Shown: positions 58,685-64,000 of the stretch, piece after piece
How the letters are laid out: every line of letters starts with the position of its first letter
Position numbering within the stretch: the stretch's first letter is position 1
NCBI RefSeq assembly: GCF_014356525.2
Contig: NC_052510.1
Location: 55,168,503-55,232,502, forward strand
Length of the DNA stretch: 64,000 bases
Source of the DNA: Nilaparvata lugens
Lineage: Eukaryota > Arthropoda > Insecta > Hemiptera > Delphacidae
Reading direction: 5' to 3'
Made by a program: the position numbers and the translations under genes
The notes under the pieces: model-generated
What the model was told of the DNA's origin: nothing
The model's input: only the letters and a program-made list of their open reading frames with translations
Databases searched by the model: none

Positions 58685-59415
58685 AATGCACAAAAATAAG
58701 TTTATTTAAAACCAGACGCCATACTTAAGATGATGCCAAGTATGGAGTTGAATCTAATCTAGAGTCTGATTTAAAATAAACTTATTTTTGTGCATTTGAC
58801 AATATTTGACGATTGACAATATACTTAAGATGATGCCAAGTATGGCCTTTAAACTGGATTCTGGTTTTAAATAAACTTATTTTTGTGGATTAGACAATTG
58901 ACAATATACATTTGACAACAAACTAGAGTCTGGCTTCGAACAAACTTTTTTTGTGGATTTGACAATTGAAAATTTACATTTGTAAACATACTTTAGATGA
59001 TGCCAAGTATTTATTTATTTATTTATTTATTTGTTGATATAATCACAAATCATATGAATATGATCGGGATAGAACAACAGGCATAGCCCAAAACTATTCT
59101 GTTCCCAAATTTTGATAAATGATAAAATGTCCAAAAAAATAGGTTATATTCTTACTGAGGAAAGTTAAAGTTCAAAGTTCTGTCCAAAAATATAATTATA
59201 TGAGCTACAAATTTTGGATTTAGAATGATTAAAATACCAAATTATAGTCAAATATTGCACTTAATATCACCGCACTTTAAATAAATTAAGTTATTTCAGA
59301 AAATTTGGAGCCAAAAATATACACACAACTTTCCACTAGGCAAAGCTGTTACGTTATGGCGTTTAAACTAGAGTCTGGCTTTGAATAAACTTATTTTTGT
59401 GTATTTGACAATATT
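58685..59415. repeat. Irregular array of a 110-bp module, split by a retroelement
   Basis: ACTTAAGATGATGCCAAGTATGG, CTAGAGTCTGG and AAATAAACTTATTTTTGTG recur about five times, once inverted at the start (58697). The (AATA)n-tailed element at 59010-59150 interrupts the array; its last module is at 59365-59415. Confidence 0.8.
59010..59150 (-). repeat. (AATA)n-tailed retroelement with stem-loop (copy g)
   Basis: Tail (TATTTATTTATT on the plus strand, 59010-59032), spacer and stem-loop 59066-59107 nearly identical to 51357-51490. It lies inside the module array. Confidence 0.8.
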
Positions 59416-59526
59416 TGTGTAATTGATTTTCCACCTCATAGATGAGAGTGGCGAATGCAAAGAGAATAATTTTGGAACACAGGCAATACCAATCTGGGAT
59501 GATGGTAGAATGGAATAGTAACTTAC

Positions 59527-59612
59527 TTCACATGGACAGGAAGGGGCCTTTTGCAGGCGAAAATGATGTGTCTAGTAGAGGCGTTAGCCGAGACTAGAAT
59601 TTCATTCGAGCA
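59527..59612 (-). CDS. Proposed exon 2 of an unnamed split gene
   Basis: 86 nt between a strong acceptor (GAATTTCTTTTGCAG) and a perfect donor (GAA|GTAAGTTAC). Only one frame is open: CSNEILVSANASTRHIIF followed by ACKRPLPVHV, with two bases left over. The mixed, non-repetitive composition and both Cys residues look like real protein, probably beta-rich. It joins in phase to 59750-59863 upstream (137-nt intron) and 53754 downstream. This is the best-supported internal exon in the window. I do not recognise the family. Confidence 0.6.
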
Positions 59613-59749
59613 CTGCAAAAGAAATTCACGTCCAAGTAGCGAACACTTTTATATCATAATAGTCTTAAGAGGAGTAATTAAGAAATAGAAAACATTACCA
59701 GCTTGTGCTGAAGCTACTACATGTATTCTATAAACATAACCTAGTTTAC

Positions 59750-59863
59750 AAATTCCGAATCAGGAATTTTGTGAAAGTTGACAAAACTTCCACCTGGAAC
59801 GCTGAAGGTGGTTTTTTGTAGCAGTTTTGCTATTCCTATTTCGGAACTAGGAAACATACTCGA
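59750..59863 (-). CDS. Proposed exon 1 (first found) of an unnamed split gene
   Basis: 114 nt after a strong acceptor (ATGTTTTCTTTACAG). One frame is open: SSMFPSSEIGIAKLLQ, KTTFSVPGGSFVNFHKIPDS, ending EF at TTT|GTAAAC, a fair donor, in phase 0. The stop TAG lies seven bases further, so splicing must occur there or at CAG|GTGGAA (59795), which would put the next exon out of frame. It needs an upstream exon ending in phase 0, not found between here and 63.8 kb. One candidate is the exon at 63928-63999, where ACA|GTACAA would be a phase-0 donor. Not recognised. Confidence 0.55.
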
Positions 59864-60930
59864 CTGTAAAGAAAACATATGATTTCATTAAAGTAGAGTA
59901 TGCTGTAGTGAGAATCATATGTTTATTTGTTCTGCAAACAGCTGTTTACCGGCTTGATGTCATGCATAGAAAACAGCTGAGATTGGATGACTATGACAAA
60001 AATTATATAAGCAGAAGTTGGAGACACAATACTAGACAGAGAGAGACATATGTTATTATTTCAAAAATATACCACAGGGCAGAAATGCCACAGGAAAAGA
60101 TAATATTGAGTGGGTTGAAAAACAAATATTTATTATTAAATACAATTTTTTCGAGAGAAGGATTTAAGACTGAATACATTCATGATGATATTATCAGGGA
60201 AAATAATGATAAGAGAGAGAGAGAGTATTTCTGGAATATAAATAATATAAATATTCATTATTTTTGATAACTTTAAGAAAATTTTCGGAAGGAAACAGAA
60301 TGGAGGACGGAATGAGTTGTCTGAAAACCAGTGAAACGAAATATGTAAAGGAATATGCCAAATAGTGTTGAAGAGAACGAAATGAATAGTGTTGAGCAAA
60401 GAGAACGTCTGTATGTTGAATGAGTGGATACAGTGATCGAGGGAAGAATGAATCGTATAGAAGAAGCGGGGATATTTTGATAGAATTGTGAGATGGAAAG
60501 CGGACGGCAGTTCATTAACTATGCAAATATTTATAAATAGGACAGCTTGGTAGGTAGGTAGCATTCTTTGAAACTTAACGTCGCATTCGTGACGCCTGAA
60601 ACTTAATCAGATTCACCATTGGGGTCGATTCCGATAGAACACCCCTTCAACACACTGTGGTGGAAACAGTGGAGTGTAAAATGGAATAACACATGGCCAA
60701 GGTTTTTAGTAGATAAGAAAAACTGTGGGAACAGAAACATGTTTGACTCCGTTTGCTACGTGCCTTCTTGTTTTTCTACATGTGCTGTACATTCTTTTGA
60801 ACATGCGTGTAACGTGAAATAAGAATGTAACTTAAAATAAAAATGCTGATTTATTTCACGTTGATACAGCCTTTTTATAAAAATTGTTGTGGATTTTTAG
60901 TCGCAATTAAAAAAAATACAGCCGTTTCTA
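59864..60930. other. Stretch with competing open frames, none accepted
   Basis: 59908-60267 is open on plus (119 codons) and 60136-60564 on minus (142 codons). Both lack known motifs and overlap. 60570-60800 contains exon-like text on either strand (GTGTTCTATCGGAATCGACC on minus, with an acceptor-like CCACCACAG before it) that does not fit the phase of the exon at 59863. Confidence 0.3.
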
Positions 60931-61301
60931 TTAAGTTCTATAAATACAAGTAGCCTATTTCAACCAACTGTTCAATATTTACAAAGTTACAAAGTTAGAA
61001 ACTTAAAGTAAAAAATACATAACATAATAGTTAGATATACAGTAGGTAGTATAAGTAAGATATATATTATATAAGGAGGGGACATTTTATTCCAATGTTA
61101 AAAAATTATTTAAATCATTTAATTCAATATTAACAAATACTCGAAAATCGTATTGGACCACCTTAGTTGGTTGAATTACACAACTTTTATAATCTGCTAT
61201 CACTCCACTTATCGTCTGTTTAATTCGCATTATGATAATAATGATACATCATATCAAATACATTATATTTATTGTATCATCACCCTCCTTATATTCAACC
61301 C

Positions 61302-61896
61302 TTAAGGCTGTGCAAAGGCTAAAAATAAACTTTCTACTGGTGATATTTTTCAAAGTTTTTCAATTTTTATATCATCAAGCTATCAAAATGAAAAAGTTTT
61401 CACAAGATAACATTTTTTTCCCGTTCATTACTTTCTGAGATATGAGCGCCTAAAGTTTAAATTTTTGGGACAGAACATTTCAAATTCGGTGAAAGATAAA
61501 TCCATGATATATTCTTCATGGTATTGTTGATTTAGGAAAACAAAATCTTTCTCAAAATATCAATTTTTGAGAAAGCTATTCAATTTACCAAAAATAACTT
61601 TTAGTTGAGTTATTTTTGGTAATTTGAATAACTTTCTCAAAAATTGATATTTTAAGAAATTTTTTGTTCTACTAGATCAACAATACCATGAATAATTTAT
61701 CCTTCAAATCTCATGGATTTATCTCTTACCGAATTTGAAATGTTCTGTACCGAAAATTCAAACTTTAGCCGCTCATATCTCAAAAATTGTTCTCCTGAGA
61801 GAACTTTTTCATTTTGATAGCTTGATGATATACAAATCGAAAATCTTTGAAAAATATTACCAGTAGGAAGTTTATTTTTAGCCTGCACAGCCTTAA
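61302..61896. mobile_element. TTAA-flanked palindromic element, copy 1
   Basis: Element 61306-61892 (587 bp) between two TTAA. The arms, about 290 bp each, are complementary with few mismatches from GGCTGTGCAAAGGCTAAAAA to the centre near 61605 (AACTTTTAGTTGAGTT). A TTAA duplication is the piggyBac-type signature. No transposase. The short frames that begin near the left end of all three copies are by-products. Confidence 0.85.
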
Positions 61897-62156
61897 GTTC
61901 TATAAATACAAGTAGCCTATTTCAACCAACTGTTCAATATTTTATTCCAATGTTAAAAAATTATTTAAATCATTTAATTCAATATTAACAAATACTCGAA
62001 AATCGTATTGGACCACCTTAGTTGGTTGAATTACACAACTTTTATAATCTGCTATCACTCCACTTATCGTCTGTTTAATTCGCATTATGATAATAATGAT
62101 ACATCATATCAAATACATTATATTTATTGTATCATCACCCTCCTTATATTCAACCC

Positions 62157-62756
62157 TTAAGGCTGTGCAAAGGCTAAAAATAAACTTTCTACTGGTGATA
62201 TTTTTCAAAGTTTTTCAATTTTTATATCATCAAGCTATCAAAATGAAAAAGTTTTCACAAGATAACATTTTTTCCCGTTCATTACTTTCTGAGATATGAG
62301 CGCCTAAAGTTTAAATTTTTGGGACAGAACATTTCAAATTCGGTGAAAGATAAATCCATGATATATTCTTCATGGTATTGTTGATTTAGGAAAACAAAAT
62401 TTTTCTCAAAATATCAATTTTTGAGAAAGCTATTCAATTTATCAAAAATAACTTTTAGTTGAGTTATTTTTGGTAATTTGAATAACTTTCTCAAAAATTG
62501 ATATTTTAAGAAATGTTTTGTTCTACTAGATCAACAATACCATGAATAATTTATCCTTCAAATCTCATGGATTTATCTCTTACCGAATTTGAAATGTTCT
62601 GTACCAAAATTTAAACTTTAGCCGCTCATATCTCAAAAACATTGTTCTCCTAAGAGAACTTTTTCATTTTGATAGCTTGATGATATACAAATCGATAATC
62701 TTTGAAAAATAAAATTACCAGTAGGAAGTTTATTTTTAGCCTTTGCACAGCCTTAA
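62157..62756. mobile_element. TTAA-flanked palindromic element, copy 2
   Basis: Element 62161-62752, same structure and almost the same sequence as copy 1, with small indels (for example AAAACATTG near 62636). Confidence 0.85.
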
Positions 62757-63016
62757 GTTCTATAAGTACAAGTAGCCTATTTCAACCAACTGTTCAACAT
62801 TTTATTCCAATGTTAAAAAATTATTTAAATCATTTAATTCAATATTAACAAATACTCGAAAATCGTATTGGACCACCTTAGTTGGTTGAATTACACAACT
62901 TTTATAATCTGCTATCACTCCACTTATCGTCTGTTTAATTCGCATTATGATAATAATGATACATCATATCAAATACATTATATTTATTGTATCATCACCC
63001 TCCTTATATTCAACCC

Positions 63017-63611
63017 TTAAGGCTGTGCAAAGGCTAAAAATAAACTTTCTACTGGTGATATTTTTCAAAGTTTTTCAATTTTTATATCATCAAGCTATCA
63101 AAATGAAAAAGTTTTCACAAGATAACATTTTTTCCCGATCATTACTTTCTGAGATATGAGCGCCTAAAGTTTAAATTTTTGGGACAGAACATTTCAAATT
63201 CGGTGAAAGATAAATCCATGATATATTCTTCATGGTATTGTTGATTTAGGAAAACAAAATTTTCTCAAAATATCAATTTTTGAGAAAGCTATTCAATTTA
63301 TCAAAAATAACTTTTAGTTGAGTTATTTTTGGTAATTTGAATAACTTTCTCAAAAATTGATATTTTAAGAAATTTTTTGTTTTACTAGATCAACAATACC
63401 ATGAATAATTTATCCTTCAAATCTCATGGATTTATCTCTTACCGAATTTGAAATGTTCTGTCCCGAAAATTCAAACTTTAGCCGCTCATATCTCAAAAAT
63501 TGTTCTCCTGAGAGAACTTTTTCATTTTGATAGCTTGATGATATACAAATCGATAATCTTTGAAAAATATTACCAGTAGGAAGTTTATTTTTAGCCTTTG
63601 CACAGCCTTAA
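63017..63611. mobile_element. TTAA-flanked palindromic element, copy 3
   Basis: Element 63021-63607, nearest the gene end. Same structure; the arms are equally well preserved. Confidence 0.85.
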
Positions 63612-63835
63612 GTTCTATAAGTACAAGTAGCCTATTTCAACCAACTGTTCAATATTTTATTCCAATGTTCTAAAATTATTCAAATCATTTAATTCAATAT
63701 TAACAAATACTTGAAAATCGTATTGGACCACCTTAGTTGGTTGAATTGCACAACTTTTATAATCTGCTATCACTCCACTAATCGTCTGTCTAATTCCAAT
63801 CCCGCATTTTGATACATCATATCAAATACATTATA

Positions 63836-63841
63836 TTTATT
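63836..63841 (-). terminator. Polyadenylation signal AATAAA of the rightmost gene
   Basis: AATAAA on the minus strand, 87 nt past the stop at 63928. The same signal in the same context is present in each of the three palindrome-bearing modules (for example near 61268). Confidence 0.55.
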
Positions 63842-63927
63842 GTATCATCACCCTCCTCATATTCAACCCTTGACCCTCGTCACCCTCATTTCTTATGTGA
63901 TCATCATCCAAGGATTATATCTATACA

Positions 63928-63999
63928 CTATTCTTGATCATCATCAGCGAGAAGTTGTACTGTATTTCTATAAGTTCTTTCAAATTCGTCTAACCACTT
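63928..63999 (-). CDS. Carboxyl end of an unnamed protein, cut by the window edge
   Basis: On the minus strand the frame from the window edge reads KWLDEFERTYRNTVQ then LLADDDQE and stops at TAG (63930-63928). The charged, helix-like composition and the lack of repeats are clearly protein-like, and a polyadenylation signal follows at a normal distance. The rest of the gene lies to the right. ACA|GTACAA within the exon could be an alternative donor leading to the exons at 59863-33010, in which case this stop would belong to a shorter isoform. Family not recognised. Confidence 0.6.
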   Translation of the reverse strand, partial: KWLDEFERTYRNTVQLLADDDQE

Positions 64000-64000
64000 A

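Larger units (their letters stand above)
60931..63880. repeat. Tandem array of four modules, three carrying a large palindrome
   Basis: Modules start at 60931, 61893, 62753 and 63608 (TTAAGTTCTATAA, TACAAGTAGCCTATTTC). Each has about 250 bp of common sequence (TCGTATTGGACCACCTTAG, ATTATATTTATTGTATCATC, ending TTCAACCC). In the first three a hairpin of about 590 bp follows; in the fourth the sequence runs on to the coding exon at the right. Module 1 has 101 extra bases at about 60976-61085. Modules 2 and 3 are 860 and 855 bp. Confidence 0.95.

Noticed and set aside
59908..60564. Frames of 119 (plus) and 142 (minus) codons
   Set aside because: They overlap, lack known motifs and do not fit the splice phase of the exon at 59863.
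60600..60830. Exon-like text on both strands
   Set aside because: Frames on both strands look plausible but splice signals and phases do not agree with any neighbour.
61232..63159. Three near-identical 70-codon frames
   Set aside because: They start in the module and run into the left arm of each palindrome; their repetition reflects DNA amplification, and the composition is A/T-driven.

Overview
The window looks like one piece of a repeat-rich arthropod nuclear genome. It is AT-rich and has no bacterial gene packing, operons, rRNA or CRISPR. It carries many short inverted-repeat transposons, Helitron ends, RTE-type and CR1/Jockey-type LINE fragments and (AATA)n-tailed retroelements. Several dispersed repeats resemble families I associate with sap-feeding Hemiptera, planthoppers in particular. 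That assignment is inference from memory and was not searched.

Protein-coding sequence is very sparse. The clearest host-gene signal is on the minus strand at the right. At 63928-63999 there is the carboxyl end of a protein, a stop, and an AATAAA 87 nt further on. Between 59863 and 33010 lies a chain of small exons (59750-59863, 59527-59612, 53729-53754, 34116-34152, 33010-33055). Each has a strong acceptor, all join in phase, and an AATAAA follows about 56 nt after the last stop. I could not name either protein. The two may be one transcription unit with alternative ends.

Layout from left to right. 1-13 kb: a broken RTE LINE (minus), several MITEs, one nested insertion (5810-6047), and a Mutator-like TIR element with a 9-bp target duplication (10560-11413). 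12.6-18.4 kb: a 20-bp minisatellite, a TC microsatellite, a six-copy array of about 300 bp, and a direct duplication carrying a CR1/Jockey-type LINE 3' end. 20-36 kb: 46-bp repeats, a 271-bp TIR element with a 7-bp target duplication, a TA-flanked mariner-like MITE, a clean 5'-truncated LINE with a 16-bp target duplication, a long TIR element full of ACAAGT repeats, a Helitron, and a tRNA-Lys-like SINE relic. 43.6-50.4 kb: a young, structurally complete LTR retrotransposon on the minus strand. It has 2.46-kb LTRs, a GATT target duplication, a purine tract and a candidate primer site, but no gag or pol. It sits in the long proposed intron. 55.8-58.5 kb: a 1.3-kb tandem duplication with a Ser-rich reading frame kept open in both copies. 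60.9-63.9 kb: three tandem modules, each carrying a TTAA-flanked palindrome of about 590 bp, followed by a fourth module that lacks the palindrome and serves as the 3' flank of the rightmost gene.

The most unusual structures are the palindrome array beside a gene 3' end, the non-coding LTR element, and a recurring stem-loop with covarying arms near the (AATA)n tail of a dispersed retroelement family. Exact boundaries, superfamily names and gene identities need database comparison; splice sites were judged by eye.
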